The position numbers and the translations under genes are program-made. The notes under the pieces were generated by a model, which saw nothing but the letters and a program-made list of their open reading frames with translations, ran no database searches and was not told where the DNA came from. Shown piece after piece: positions 9,454 to 18,309 of a stretch of 64,000 nt of DNA. The first letter of the stretch is position 1. Each line of letters starts with the position of its first letter. This DNA comes from an uncultured Solirubrobacterales bacterium (GTDB lineage Bacteria > Actinomycetota > Thermoleophilia > Solirubrobacterales > JACPNS01), in contig CAKZMQ010000021.1 in the NCBI GenBank assembly GCA_937128795.1, positions 155,565 through 219,564 on the forward strand, given 5' to 3'.

Positions 9454-12201
9454 GTGCAGTCTTTCGAACGCGAAGCGCCACCGCGGCGCTATCGAGCAAT
9501 ACGTAACACGCTTTTTGTGCTGCTTGCGACGCTGGTTGCAGTGATGGCGGCCACGGCAACCGCCAAGGCCGCGGATGTTCACGTCGAAACCACGGGCGCC
9601 GACAGCGGCATTTGCGGTCCGATCGGAGACCCCTGTCTGACAATTGAGCAAGCCGTCACGAACGCACTGGACAACGACACCGTGTTGATTGGCGTTGGCA
9701 CCTTCCCGACCCCAGCAAACAGCGGGATCGTCGTGGCTGGCAAGAACTTGACAATCGAGGGAGCCGGCGTTGGTCAGACGTTCGTGGACGGCCAGAGCTC
9801 TTCCACGTACACCGCCGCCGGCACGTTTCGCTTCACCGGCACCGACCGCACCCAAGTGGTCCGTGACCTTTCGATCATCAATCCAGGACGCCAAGTCTCT
9901 TCGAGCACGTTTCGCTACGCGTTCTTTCTTGCCTCGACCGCGCCACCGGCGACAGGAATCAACCTGACTGTTGAAAACGTTGAGTTCACCGGCCCCGGTG
10001 CCGGCACCACGGCCATGTTCATCGAGACGGCATCGAACGCCGGAAGCCTGACGATCGACAACGTCACGAGCACGGAGGTCGAGGGCTACCACCTGCTGAT
10101 CCAGCGCAATGTCGGCGCGGTGACCGTCACGGATTCGACGTTCACGAACACCGCGTCCAGCCTCTATACGGCGATCATCGACTCAAATTATTTTCTTGGC
10201 GCCGGTTGGCCGACGACCGGTCTTCATCGCTACAGCGGTAACACGATCGACGCACAGCGAGGTATTTCGATCCAAGCCGGGTTCTTCGGCTTCTATCCCG
10301 GCCGTCCGTTCACCGCCGGCGTGGAGATCGATGGCAACACCATCAACCAACTGGCAACCACCGAATCCCCGGGTAGCGCAGCCGGCCGTTCGATCGTCGA
10401 AATCGTCAACAGCGCAACAGACGTGAACGGCACGGATGGCGGCGGGCCTCCCACCGCTTTGCTGCCAAGTGTCGCCGTGACCGACAACGTGTTGACCGGC
10501 AACGGAGCCGCCAACGGCGTCACGCTGACCGGCCGCATGGACGGTCCGGTGGTGACCGGCAACAGCATCCGCAGCAACTCGATCGGTGTGCGCATGTTGA
10601 AGTCGGCGGTCGCCGGGGCAACCGCACTGAACATTCCGACCAACGTCAACCTGACACGCAACCAGATCGTCGGCAACTCCGCCACCGGCGTTTCAGCGGC
10701 CGCGGGCGAGGCGATCACCGCAGACGCGACGAACAACTGGTGGGGCTGCAATGAAGGACCCGGCCAAGCCGGGTGCGACACCGTCACCCAGCCAGCGAGC
10801 GACGTCGACGCCGATCCCTGGGCCGTAATGTCAATCGCGCCCGACGACACCGTGCTCGGCCCGGCTGCCACCACCGCAGTGAACACGGCGATCAACACGA
10901 ACAGCGACGACGGCGCGATCACCGGCTTCCTGTTCGACGGCACTTCATTCGCTTTTTCGGGCAGCGGAGGATCTGTCGCACCCGGCTCCGCACCGACGAC
11001 GAACTCGATCGCGTCCTTTGATTTCACGTCTTCGGGCCTGACCGGACGCAGTGCGACAGCGACCTTCGACAACGAAGCGCTGACATACAACTGGACCGAC
11101 TACGACACCGATGCCCCGGTGATCACGATTGTGGCTCCGGTGAACGGCGGCACAGTCGCCACCCCGAGCGTGACGCTTACCTACACGGTTCTCGACGACC
11201 TAGATCCAAACCCGGTGTGCTCGCCACTCAGCGGATCGCTGATCGCGCTGACCGAAGGGGCGAACACGATCGTCGTGACCTGCGAGGACTCGGCCGGAAA
11301 CATCGGAACCGCTTCGGTCACGATCAATCTCGACACCACCAAGCCTGTCGTCAACATCCTCACTCCGCAGGACAACACTTCGGTCGCCAACAGCGTCACC
11401 TTCTCCTCACTGACCTACGAGGTCGCAGACTATGGCGACCCGGCACCGAGCTGCACTCCTGTGTACGGGGCGAACATCCCGCTCGTCGATGGCCTGAACA
11501 CGATCACCGTGACGTGCGTCGACGCGGTCGGGAACGTGGGAACTGACACGGTAAAGGTCACGCGACTTCCCGTCGGCGTCGTTCCGAGTGGTCCGCCAGA
11601 TCCGCTGCCGACCTGCGCGCGCGACGTGATGATCACAAACGTTCGGCTGAAGGGAAGAAAGTCATTGATCTCCGGCGTTGCCCGCCTGCGATTCGCGAAC
11701 CAGCGCGTTTCGATCTACTACCTGCCCACCGGTCGTCGCGCGGTCGCCCGGCCACGTGTGGCTGCGAACGGCTCGTTCACTGCGGTTGTCAATCGTCCGC
11801 GCAGCCCGCGTGCGGGCTCCAACAGGGCTCGCTATCGCGCTGCGATCGGAGGCCAGACGAGCGCCTGGGTCAAGCTGACGCGTCGTCTGCGCACCAGCAA
11901 CGTCAGCTACGACGGTTCAAAACTGCGCGTCCGTGGCCGCGTCACCCAGCCGGTCATTCGCGGACGCACCGTTCAGGTCAACCGAAGCGACGCGTGTGGC
12001 CGCTACCGCAGAGTCGGCAATGTGCGCGTGAATCGCAACGGAACCTTCAGCGGTTCAGTCACCACTCCGGCGACGACAGCTGGGAATGTCGCGCTGATCA
12101 GACTGATCGTGCGCGTTCGAACCGGCGGTCGCGGAAGAAACCGCAACCGCACCTTCACCACATACTCGATCGTTCAGCCGGTTCTTCTGGCACCGCGCTG
12201 A
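9454..12201 (+). CDS. Secreted right-handed beta-helix protein with two Ig-like repeats and basic C-terminus
   Basis: 915 residues from a GTG at 9454, preceded by a good ribosome site (GAGGAG at 9442-9447). A signal/anchor helix spans about 18-36 (ending AKAADVHV). Residues 40-430 form a parallel beta-helix of the pectate-lyase type, with repeats such as LTIEGAGVGQTFVDG and VTVTDSTF and the common ATNNWWGCNEGPG motif. Two HYR/Ig-like repeats follow (about 545-705), each with one Cys pair and the pattern GANTIVVTCEDSAGNIGT. The remaining 200 residues are two basic Ig-like units rich in Arg. Probably an exported carbohydrate-binding or structural protein; no catalytic residues are identified. 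Confidence 0.82.
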   Translation: MQSFEREAPPRRYRAIRNTLFVLLATLVAVMAATATAKAADVHVETTGADSGICGPIGDPCLTIEQAVTNALDNDTVLIGVGTFPTPANSGIVVAGKNLTIEGAGVGQTFVDGQSSSTYTAAGTFRFTGTDRTQVVRDLSIINPGRQVSSSTFRYAFFLASTAPPATGINLTVENVEFTGPGAGTTAMFIETASNAGSLTIDNVTSTEVEGYHLLIQRNVGAVTVTDSTFTNTASSLYTAIIDSNYFLGAGWPTTGLHRYSGNTIDAQRGISIQAGFFGFYPGRPFTAGVEIDGNTINQLATTESPGSAAGRSIVEIVNSATDVNGTDGGGPPTALLPSVAVTDNVLTGNGAANGVTLTGRMDGPVVTGNSIRSNSIGVRMLKSAVAGATALNIPTNVNLTRNQIVGNSATGVSAAAGEAITADATNNWWGCNEGPGQAGCDTVTQPASDVDADPWAVMSIAPDDTVLGPAATTAVNTAINTNSDDGAITGFLFDGTSFAFSGSGGSVAPGSAPTTNSIASFDFTSSGLTGRSATATFDNEALTYNWTDYDTDAPVITIVAPVNGGTVATPSVTLTYTVLDDLDPNPVCSPLSGSLIALTEGANTIVVTCEDSAGNIGTASVTINLDTTKPVVNILTPQDNTSVANSVTFSSLTYEVADYGDPAPSCTPVYGANIPLVDGLNTITVTCVDAVGNVGTDTVKVTRLPVGVVPSGPPDPLPTCARDVMITNVRLKGRKSLISGVARLRFANQRVSIYYLPTGRRAVARPRVAANGSFTAVVNRPRSPRAGSNRARYRAAIGGQTSAWVKLTRRLRTSNVSYDGSKLRVRGRVTQPVIRGRTVQVNRSDACGRYRRVGNVRVNRNGTFSGSVTTPATTAGNVALIRLIVRVRTGGRGRNRNRTFTTYSIVQPVLLAPR

Positions 12202-12208
12202 CCGCCGT

Positions 12209-12820
12209 TCAGCCGGTGCCGGGGTCGCGCCACATCGTATGGATCACAGGCCCGCGCGGAAGTTCTAGCTCTTCAACGACGCGAAACCCGTGCCGTGCGT
12301 AGAGGTCGACGTTCGCCGGATTGCTCGACTCGAGATAGGCGCCGATGCCGTCTTCGTCGCAGAGTCCCAGGACCGGCGCGAGCAACTGCGATCCCCGCCC
12401 TTGCCCCTGGGCCGACGGATCCACCCCGATCGCCGCCAGATAGAAGTGCGGCTGGTCGGGGTGCAAGCGATCGATCTGCAGGACGCCGCGAACGATCAGC
12501 GGAGCACGAAATGCCAGGCGCGAAATGACGTTTGGCCTGACGATCGCCCATGCCTCGCGAGCGGTCAGATCCGCCCTTCCCGGCGGCACCCAGATCGCTG
12601 CCCCGGCGTGATCGCTGGAGCAGTGCACGAACCCATACGGTTGCTTGTAGGTCAGGCTCGCATTGAAGTAGCCACGCAAGGCCCGCGTTCTGTCTGACCT
12701 TCGCGGCGCAATCCATCGCGCAAACGGATCGTCCGCGAACGCTCGCACCATCGTATGCGTCAGCGCGGCGACGTCTGCCGCCTCCGCTTCGCGAACGACG
12801 GATCGATCAGCAGCGGTCAA
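12209..12820 (-). CDS. GNAT-family N-acetyltransferase
   Basis: 203 residues. The fold shows the acetyl-CoA-binding motif A as LAAIGVDPSAQGQGRGSQLL (Q-G-Q-G-R-G pyrophosphate loop), followed by the B region NPANVDLYARHGFRVV. This family moves an acetyl group from acetyl-CoA to an amine; the substrate is unknown. The start overlaps the stop of the upstream SDR gene by 4 bases, so the two are likely translated together. It converges on the secreted protein ending at 12201 with 7 bases between. Confidence 0.85.
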   Translation of the reverse strand: MTAADRSVVREAEAADVAALTHTMVRAFADDPFARWIAPRRSDRTRALRGYFNASLTYKQPYGFVHCSSDHAGAAIWVPPGRADLTAREAWAIVRPNVISRLAFRAPLIVRGVLQIDRLHPDQPHFYLAAIGVDPSAQGQGRGSQLLAPVLGLCDEDGIGAYLESSNPANVDLYARHGFRVVEELELPRGPVIHTMWRDPGTG

Positions 12821-13521
12821 AGGTCCTGTGAAGTCGGTCGCACGAGCAGCAGGTTCACGTCCACGTGATCGGGCTGGCTCAGCGCGTAGAGCACCGCGCG
12901 GGCAATGTCCTCATCAGCCAATGCGCCTGGACCGGCGCCCTTGTCGAAGAACGGCGTATCGACCATTCCCGGCGCGATCAGCGTCGTACGCACGCCCGTG
13001 CCATTGAGCTCCTGACGCAAAGACTCGGCCATCCCGTGTACCGCGAACTTTGTCGACGAATACAGCGAACCGGGCAGGGCTCGCGTTCCCGCGACGCTTC
13101 CGGTGAGTACGAAATGACCCTTGTTCTCGATCACGTCCGGCATCGTCGCGCGCACGGTCAGTGCCGGGCCGAGCACGTTCGTCAACACCATGTCACGCCA
13201 ATGATCGACCGATTCTCGGGTGAATCCCCGCGCTGCGCCAAATCCCGCATTTGCGAACACCGCGTCGAGTCGGCCAAAGCGCTCTTTGGCCGTCGCGACC
13301 GCCGCCTCCAGCTGTTCGAACTCAGTTACGTCGCATTGAACCGCCACCGCATGGTCCGGTTCGAGTTCGCCGGCCAATGCCTCGAGCTTGTCGAGCGAAC
13401 GCGCGGCCAATACGACGCGCCAACCTTGTGCAACTGCCTGTCTCGCGGTTTCGGCGCCGATTCCGGTCGACGCACCCGTGATAAATAGGACTCTGTTTTC
13501 ATCTGGGTTCGAGTGGTGCAT
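12817..13521 (-). CDS. Short-chain dehydrogenase/reductase
   Basis: 234 residues from the ATG at 13521 (an in-frame TTG exists 9 bases upstream). It is a classical SDR: TGASTGIG for NAD(P) binding near the N-terminus, NAG in the middle (VFANAGFG), and the catalytic Ser, Tyr and Lys as GSVAG and YSSTK. The cofactor-loop sequence AARSLDKL suggests NADPH. The substrate is unknown. It is followed by the GNAT gene with a 4-base overlap and preceded by the DUF2867 gene 24 bases upstream, so these form one minus-strand cluster. Confidence 0.9.
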   Translation of the reverse strand: MHHSNPDENRVLFITGASTGIGAETARQAVAQGWRVVLAARSLDKLEALAGELEPDHAVAVQCDVTEFEQLEAAVATAKERFGRLDAVFANAGFGAARGFTRESVDHWRDMVLTNVLGPALTVRATMPDVIENKGHFVLTGSVAGTRALPGSLYSSTKFAVHGMAESLRQELNGTGVRTTLIAPGMVDTPFFDKGAGPGALADEDIARAVLYALSQPDHVDVNLLLVRPTSQDL

Positions 13522-13545
13522 GTCGAACAAACTAGCCGTTGGACG

Positions 13546-15003
13546 TCAATCCGAAAGCAGATGGCTCCCGAGCCGGTCGAACACGAAGTCGTGCGCTGGA
13601 GCGATCATGTACCAGTAGACGCCGCTCATCAGACTGTCGTTGGTCAGCGTTGCCGTCTGCACCAGACGAGCTCCGCTGGCGCCGGGTTCAACGGTCCAAG
13701 TGAGCCTGGCCTCGCCCGGCACTCGCATTTCCGCTACCAGCGAAAGCCGACGCGGCCGCTCGCATTCGACCACGCGCCAGAAGTCGACCGCATCGCCCTG
13801 GCGAAGTTCATTACCGAATGGTCGGCCCCGTCGCAGCCCCGGTCCGCCTCCGACACGATCGATCAGGCCTCGGACTTTCCAGAGGAATCCGGCGATACTG
13901 CCGTAGCCGAATTCGCCGCCGATCCTTGAGATGCGTGAAAAGACCTCTTCGTCCGAGAGATCTGTCTCGAACGTTCTCGTCTCGGAGAATCGCTCTTTGC
14001 TCGGCATCAGGCGCAGGCGATCGCCAACCTCTCGAACACGTGCCGGGATCGAGGCGTCGGTCCAGCGCGACTCGCGCTTGGTGCGTGACTTTTCGCGCGC
14101 CAACGCGCGTCGAACGCTCGTGCGATAGTCGGCCAGCTCGAGCGGAATCCATTGACGAACGCGTTTGTCACGACAGATCACGTCGTTGCGCAGACCATCA
14201 ATAAGTGGGCGCGCGATGCTCATGTCCACGCTGGTCACAAGATGCAGCCAGTAGGAGCTGAGTCTCGGGGTCAAAACAGGCACGGTCAGAATTCGCACAC
14301 GCTTGCCCTGCTCCTCGGCGCATCGTCGCATCATTTCGGCATAGGTCAAAACGTCCCCGCCGCCGATCTCGAGCGTCTCGCCCACCGTGCGTGGCTCATC
14401 GAGCACGCCGATCAAATACGAAACGACGTCGCGAATACCGATCGGCTCACAGCGGCTACTCACCCAGCGCGGCGTGACCATCACTGGAAGTTTGCGCGAG
14501 AGGTCGCGGATGATCTCGAAACTCGCACTGCCGGACCCGACGATGATCGCCGCGCGAAGTTCGGTGACCGGCACGCTCGTTGTGCGCAACGCGTCGCCGG
14601 ACTCGTGTCGACTCTTGAGGTGTTCGGAAAGCTCGTCGTCCTGCGATCCCAGCCCGCTTAGGTAAACGATTCTCCGTACTCCGGCCCGCTCGCACGCAGC
14701 GGCAAAGTTCTCCGCGCCGCGAATGTCTGTATCTCCGAAATCGCCGCCGACGCCAAGTGAGTGGACGAGGTAGTAGGCGACTTCGACGCCAGCGAGCGAC
14801 TCGTCGAGTGAATCGCTTTTCTGAACGTCGCCCTGAAACGTCCTCAGGCGACCGCCGGACGCAGCCTCGACGCTTGCCAACTTTTGTGGCGTACGTGCGA
14901 TCGCGCGGATTCGGTAGCCGCCGTCGTCGAGTAGACGGTCCAGCAGACGGCCGCCGACGTAACCAGTGGCACCAGCGATCGCGACGGTACGCAATTCAGG
15001 CAC
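13546..15003 (-). CDS. NAD(P)-binding epimerase-like protein with C-terminal DUF2867 domain
   Basis: 485 residues from a GTG at 15003. The N-terminal half is an NmrA/atypical-SDR Rossmann domain (VAIAGATGYVGGRLLDRLL, then VEVAYYLVHSLG and VRRIVYLSGLG). The C-terminal 150 residues match DUF2867, a START-like domain (WRVVECERPRRLSLVAEMRVPG, ending YWYMIAPAHDFVFDRLG). The open frame reaches back to 15051, but the GTG places the start 8 bases inside the end of the upstream SRPBCC gene, a typical coupled overlap, and removes a non-homologous leader. The function is unknown; the family is often annotated as an SDR-family oxidoreductase. Confidence 0.85.
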   Translation of the reverse strand: MPELRTVAIAGATGYVGGRLLDRLLDDGGYRIRAIARTPQKLASVEAASGGRLRTFQGDVQKSDSLDESLAGVEVAYYLVHSLGVGGDFGDTDIRGAENFAAACERAGVRRIVYLSGLGSQDDELSEHLKSRHESGDALRTTSVPVTELRAAIIVGSGSASFEIIRDLSRKLPVMVTPRWVSSRCEPIGIRDVVSYLIGVLDEPRTVGETLEIGGGDVLTYAEMMRRCAEEQGKRVRILTVPVLTPRLSSYWLHLVTSVDMSIARPLIDGLRNDVICRDKRVRQWIPLELADYRTSVRRALAREKSRTKRESRWTDASIPARVREVGDRLRLMPSKERFSETRTFETDLSDEEVFSRISRIGGEFGYGSIAGFLWKVRGLIDRVGGGPGLRRGRPFGNELRQGDAVDFWRVVECERPRRLSLVAEMRVPGEARLTWTVEPGASGARLVQTATLTNDSLMSGVYWYMIAPAHDFVFDRLGSHLLSD

Positions 15004-15463
15004 CGCTGCGGGCCTGTTCGCCCAGTCGCGCCTGCTCGCCGAGCCACTCATGCATTGCGTCGCGGGCCTCGTCGCCCATTTTCTTGAACACCGGCGCGAA
15101 GAACGGACCGATCACCTTGAATCCACCTTTCATCGTCACATCGGCTCGATAGGTGATTGCGGATCCGGACGCTGTCGGCGCGACCGTGATCGTGTCAATC
15201 GAAACCGATCCAGAGTTCTCACCGCGCAGCACAACCCGGCGTGGAGCGTCGAACTCGACGATCTCATACTCGATGGCGTTCTCGCGTCCGAAAATTTTCA
15301 TCTGTAGCTCGAAGCGAGCACCCTCGCCCACGGGGCCGTCGTTGAGCAGCTTGGATTCGAGCGTCGCTGGATCCCAATGCTTTGCATTGGCGAAATCCGC
15401 CATCAGCGCGAACGCGCGATCTGCGGGTAGGTCGGATTGGACGGTTGCTTCGTAGTTGGCCAT
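14996..15463 (-). CDS. SRPBCC/polyketide-cyclase-like lipid-binding protein
   Basis: 155 residues from the ATG at 15463; the frame extends further upstream, but the fold starts at MANYEATVQSDLPADRAFAL. The helix-grip fold is recognisable from the opening strand, WDPATLESKLL, VVLRGENSGSVSIDTITV and the long C-terminal helix (FKKMGDEARDAMHEWL). Such proteins bind hydrophobic ligands in a central cavity. It is coupled to the downstream DUF2867 protein, which itself ends in a related START-like domain, hinting at a shared ligand class (inference). Confidence 0.82.
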   Translation of the reverse strand: MANYEATVQSDLPADRAFALMADFANAKHWDPATLESKLLNDGPVGEGARFELQMKIFGRENAIEYEIVEFDAPRRVVLRGENSGSVSIDTITVAPTASGSAITYRADVTMKGGFKVIGPFFAPVFKKMGDEARDAMHEWLGEQARLGEQARSGA

Positions 15464-15515
15464 GCCTATGACTACGGATTCAATCAGCGATCGGATGCCA
15501 CGGTGGCGACGGTGG

Positions 15516-16595
15516 TCAAGCCGACACGCGAACGTGACGCGTGAACCCACCGTCGGGTCCGGCAGCTGCATCGATCTCATCGGCCACACAGACCTGGTTG
15601 CGCCCGCCGTTCTTGGCCCGATAGAGCGCCGCGTCTGCCTGTGCGAAAACGGTGTCGTAATCAAAGATCTCACCGAAGCTGGATGCGCTGACCCCGAGGC
15701 TCATCGTTACGCCTTGACCGCCTCTTAGACCGCGTCCCAGCACCTTGTGTAGTTCAAGCGCGAATTCGGTCGCCTCTGACAGGTCTGCGCCCGGCAGCAA
15801 CACGAGAAACTCCTCACCACCGATCCGGTAGGCAAGGTCAAAGGCACGAAGCTCCTTGCGCAGGACGTAGGCGATGTCCTTGAGCACGGCGTCGCCGACG
15901 GCGTGACCATGCGTGTCGTTGACTTCTTTGAAGTGGTCGATGTCGGCGACAATCACGCCGACGGGCTCGGCCACGTAGTGCGAGCGCTCGGCAAGCTCGA
16001 GCGTGCGGTTGCGCAATGCCGATCGATTCAGCAATCCGGTGAGTTGGTCGATCACTGCCTCTGTGCGGTGTTCGAGATCGGAGCGCATCAACGCGGTCGA
16101 GAGGATTGCAATCGCCAACACCATCGCGATTGACGACAGAACATAGGTGGGATTGTCCACGACCGCGGCGGCGTTCACACCAAACGCGACCAGCAACATC
16201 ATCAGAACCGTCATTGCGACCCCCGCGACCACGCCACGAACCGAAAACCGGGCGGCGAGCGTGATGATCGGAATCGCGAACCAGCCGAATGCCGGAGACT
16301 CCGGACCGCCGGTGAGCGCAACGCTGGACGCGATCATCAACTCGGCCCCGGCCCAACCGGCGAACAGGTAGTACTCGGGGCGCGCAGAACCTTCGGTGCG
16401 CGCACCGGCGACCTTGAAGAAGACACCGGCAACCACGAGCGCGATCAGCGGCCACCAGCCGACCCACGGCCCGGAAACGATCAGCGCAACTCCAAGCACA
16501 CCAAGGGCGACCAGCCGCAGGGGCTGGATCCGCATGTCCATGTCGAGCATGCGCTCACGGTCCATCCCGTCCTTGATCAACCAGGAGTCTGCCAT
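15516..16595 (-). CDS. Membrane diguanylate cyclase (GGDEF)
   Basis: 359 residues from the ATG at 16595. The N-terminal 170 residues contain about six hydrophobic segments forming a membrane sensor. The GGDEF domain follows: DQLTGLLNR at its start, the metal site VIVADIDHFKEVNDTHGHAVGDAVL, and an active-site loop GGEEF (IGGEEFLVLLPGA), which supports cyclic-di-GMP synthesis. An allosteric I-site RxxD is not evident at the usual position five residues before the loop. The signal sensed is unknown. The start was chosen because the preceding residues (to 16661) look non-coding. Confidence 0.88.
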   Translation of the reverse strand: MADSWLIKDGMDRERMLDMDMRIQPLRLVALGVLGVALIVSGPWVGWWPLIALVVAGVFFKVAGARTEGSARPEYYLFAGWAGAELMIASSVALTGGPESPAFGWFAIPIITLAARFSVRGVVAGVAMTVLMMLLVAFGVNAAAVVDNPTYVLSSIAMVLAIAILSTALMRSDLEHRTEAVIDQLTGLLNRSALRNRTLELAERSHYVAEPVGVIVADIDHFKEVNDTHGHAVGDAVLKDIAYVLRKELRAFDLAYRIGGEEFLVLLPGADLSEATEFALELHKVLGRGLRGGQGVTMSLGVSASSFGEIFDYDTVFAQADAALYRAKNGGRNQVCVADEIDAAAGPDGGFTRHVRVSA

Positions 16596-16907
16596 CAACC
16601 CTTGGCATCGGCTTTTCGGCACCAAACGTTGAACGAGGCACGCGAGTAAACACAAGCGCAATCCCGCATCTAGACTGGGTTCCCGGACGTTTCCAAGTGA
16701 CTACCCGGTTACTTGGCGATCTGGTTACGCAGACCCGTGAATTTCGGAAATTTTCGGCGTCAAGACCAAATCACAACTGCGCGATCCAATATCAGCCAGC
16801 GCGCTTTCAGCGACGAGCTTGGAGTGTTGACCGCCAGCGCGCGCCACGATCGCGGTTGTAGGCTGTCGAGATCTGAGTCAAATGAGTCAAAGCGAAGGAG
16901 GTGGGGA
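16596..16907. other. Divergent intergenic region with one inverted repeat
   Basis: 312 bp between divergent genes. It holds CCAAGTGAC (16694-16702) and GTTACTTGG (16709-16717), a 9-bp stem with one G-U-type pair and a 6-base loop. No T-run follows, so it may be an operator rather than a terminator. No convincing promoter with both hexamers and no further gene was seen. Confidence 0.4.
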
Positions 16908-17198
16908 GTGGAAAAGGTGGTGCTTCATCGCTGCCCGATAAAGGTTCTCAAAGGCGAATGGCACGGTTGCCATGCAGTGCAGAAGGCCCTCGAGGAGCAG
17001 GGGATCGAGTACGAACTGCGCACGGTCAGTTTGAGTCGAAAAAAACGCACCGATGTTCTGCGAGTCAGCGAACAGGCACTCGTTCCGGTCATCGAGTTTG
17101 CCGACGGAAGCAGCTACCGCAGTGACGGCAAAGCAATGGCTGCCGAAATACGCGCGGGACACTTGTTCGAACATCGCGGAGACATTCCGGAAAGCTGA
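16908..17198 (+). CDS. Glutaredoxin/GST N-terminal-like thioredoxin-fold protein
   Basis: 96 residues from a GTG at 16908, chosen because a strong ribosome site (AAGGAGG at 16895-16901) precedes it; the open frame to 16713 is leader. The fold pattern is a strand with Cys (VVLHRCP), a helix (CHAVQKALEEQGI), a strand (YELRTVSL), then a cis-Pro-like LVPVIEFADGSSYRSDG. The two cysteines are separated by an insertion (CPIKVLKGEWHGC), unlike the CxxC of ordinary glutaredoxins; a similar insertion occurs in GST-N-like proteins of related actinobacteria (from memory). Its stop codon lies inside the first copy of the 101-bp repeat. Confidence 0.65.
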   Translation: MEKVVLHRCPIKVLKGEWHGCHAVQKALEEQGIEYELRTVSLSRKKRTDVLRVSEQALVPVIEFADGSSYRSDGKAMAAEIRAGHLFEHRGDIPES

Positions 17199-17449
17199 GG
17201 CAAACCTGCGTGGAACGCGTCGCCGCGACGGCGGCGACAATCCAACCCACTCCCGTCGAAGCAAACTCGGCACTTCGTGGCTTAGCCGCGTAGTGCAGAG
17301 GCAAACCTGCGTGGAACGCGTCGCCGCGAAGGCGGCGACAATCCAACCCGCGCCCGTCGAAGCAAACTCAGGACGGTGTGGCTTTGCCACATCGTTCTGA
17401 GGCAAACCTGCGTGGAACGCGTCGCCGCGACGGCGGCGACAATCCAACC
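17197..17449. repeat. 101-bp tandem repeat, two full units and a partial third
   Basis: A 51-base core occurs at 17197-17247, 17298-17348 and 17399-17449, exactly 101 bases apart. The first two copies are followed by 50 bases that are also similar (CCGTCGAAGCAAACTC in both). Each core contains an 8-bp hairpin, GTCGCCGC/GCGGCGAC, around a 4-base loop that reads GACG, GAAG and GACG; the only core substitution falls in the loop. The inter-core part has a second small hairpin (GTGGC/GCCAC, with one G-U version in copy 1). The array ends 2 bases before the 3' end of tRNA-Ala. It is not a CRISPR array: the spacers are related and too few. Confidence 0.9.
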
Positions 17450-17524
<75 letters not shown>

Positions 17525-17565
17525 GTGCGGGTGGTGATCTTAGCGAGGGAGTGGCGCCCGGGCTA

Positions 17566-18222
17566 CTAGGTCGGAATCGCGTAGAAAGCGACGACCGAGT
17601 ACTGCAGCGCAATCGCGATCACGACGAGCAGGTGAAACACCTCGTGATAGCCGAAGACGTTGGGAATTGGGTTCGGTTTCTGCATCGCGTAGATAACGGC
17701 TCCGGCCGTGTAGGCGACGCCGCCGGCAAGCAGTAGCGCCGTCCCCACTGGACCGACACCCTCAATGATCCCGGGAAGCGCGACGACTGATATCCAGCCG
17801 AGGGCAAGACAGATTCCCGCCATGATCCACTTCGAGCCATCGGCGAGCGCCAGCTCGGCGGCACTCCCTGCGAGAGCCGCGATCCAGACGACGACCAGCA
17901 ACACATTTGCGAGCGTCCCGCTCAGAACGAGCAACGCGAACGGCGTGTAGGTGCCGGCAATCAGCATGAAGATCATTGAGTGATCTAGTCGGCGCAGCCA
18001 TTTCCGCGTCTTCTCGCGCCAGTCGCCCCGGTGATAGAGCGCGCTTACGCCGAGCAACGCGGACACGCTGACCGCGAAAATGATTGCGGCAATCAGTGCG
18101 CGCGATGAGTGCGTGGCCGTTGCAACAAGTACCACGCCGACAAATAATGAGACGTAGAACGCTTTTTCGTGCAACACGCCTCGGAGTCGCGGTTTGATCT
18201 TCTGTTGCAGTGCCTGATCCAT
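17566..18222 (-). CDS. Hemolysin III/PAQR-family membrane protein
   Basis: 218 residues from the ATG at 18222. Seven hydrophobic segments and the family motifs are present: SALYHRGDW after the second helix, RRLDHSMIFMLIAGTYTPF, and the last-helix motif GYHEVFHLLVVIAI. The conserved Ser/His/Asp/His set matches the proposed metal-dependent hydrolase site of the CREST superfamily. Cytolytic activity is not established for most members. The gene stands alone, between tRNA-Ala and arfB. Confidence 0.9.
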   Translation of the reverse strand: MDQALQQKIKPRLRGVLHEKAFYVSLFVGVVLVATATHSSRALIAAIIFAVSVSALLGVSALYHRGDWREKTRKWLRRLDHSMIFMLIAGTYTPFALLVLSGTLANVLLVVVWIAALAGSAAELALADGSKWIMAGICLALGWISVVALPGIIEGVGPVGTALLLAGGVAYTAGAVIYAMQKPNPIPNVFGYHEVFHLLVVIAIALQYSVVAFYAIPT

Positions 18223-18309
18223 TTTCGCCCAATCGCACAACGGTTGGACTTGAAGACCCCTGGCGCAACGATTCGTTACGTCAACGGTTTCCAACCGTTC
18301 ATTTACACG

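Noticed and set aside
9274..10092. 272-residue minus-strand frame
   Set aside because: Shadow of the secreted beta-helix gene; no ribosome site or domain.
16713..16907. Longer N-terminus of the glutaredoxin-like protein
   Set aside because: The leader lacks fold resemblance and the GTG at 16908 has a strong ribosome site.
17197..17449. Possible CRISPR array
   Set aside because: Only three copies of a 51-base unit, intervening parts resemble each other, and no cas genes are nearby.
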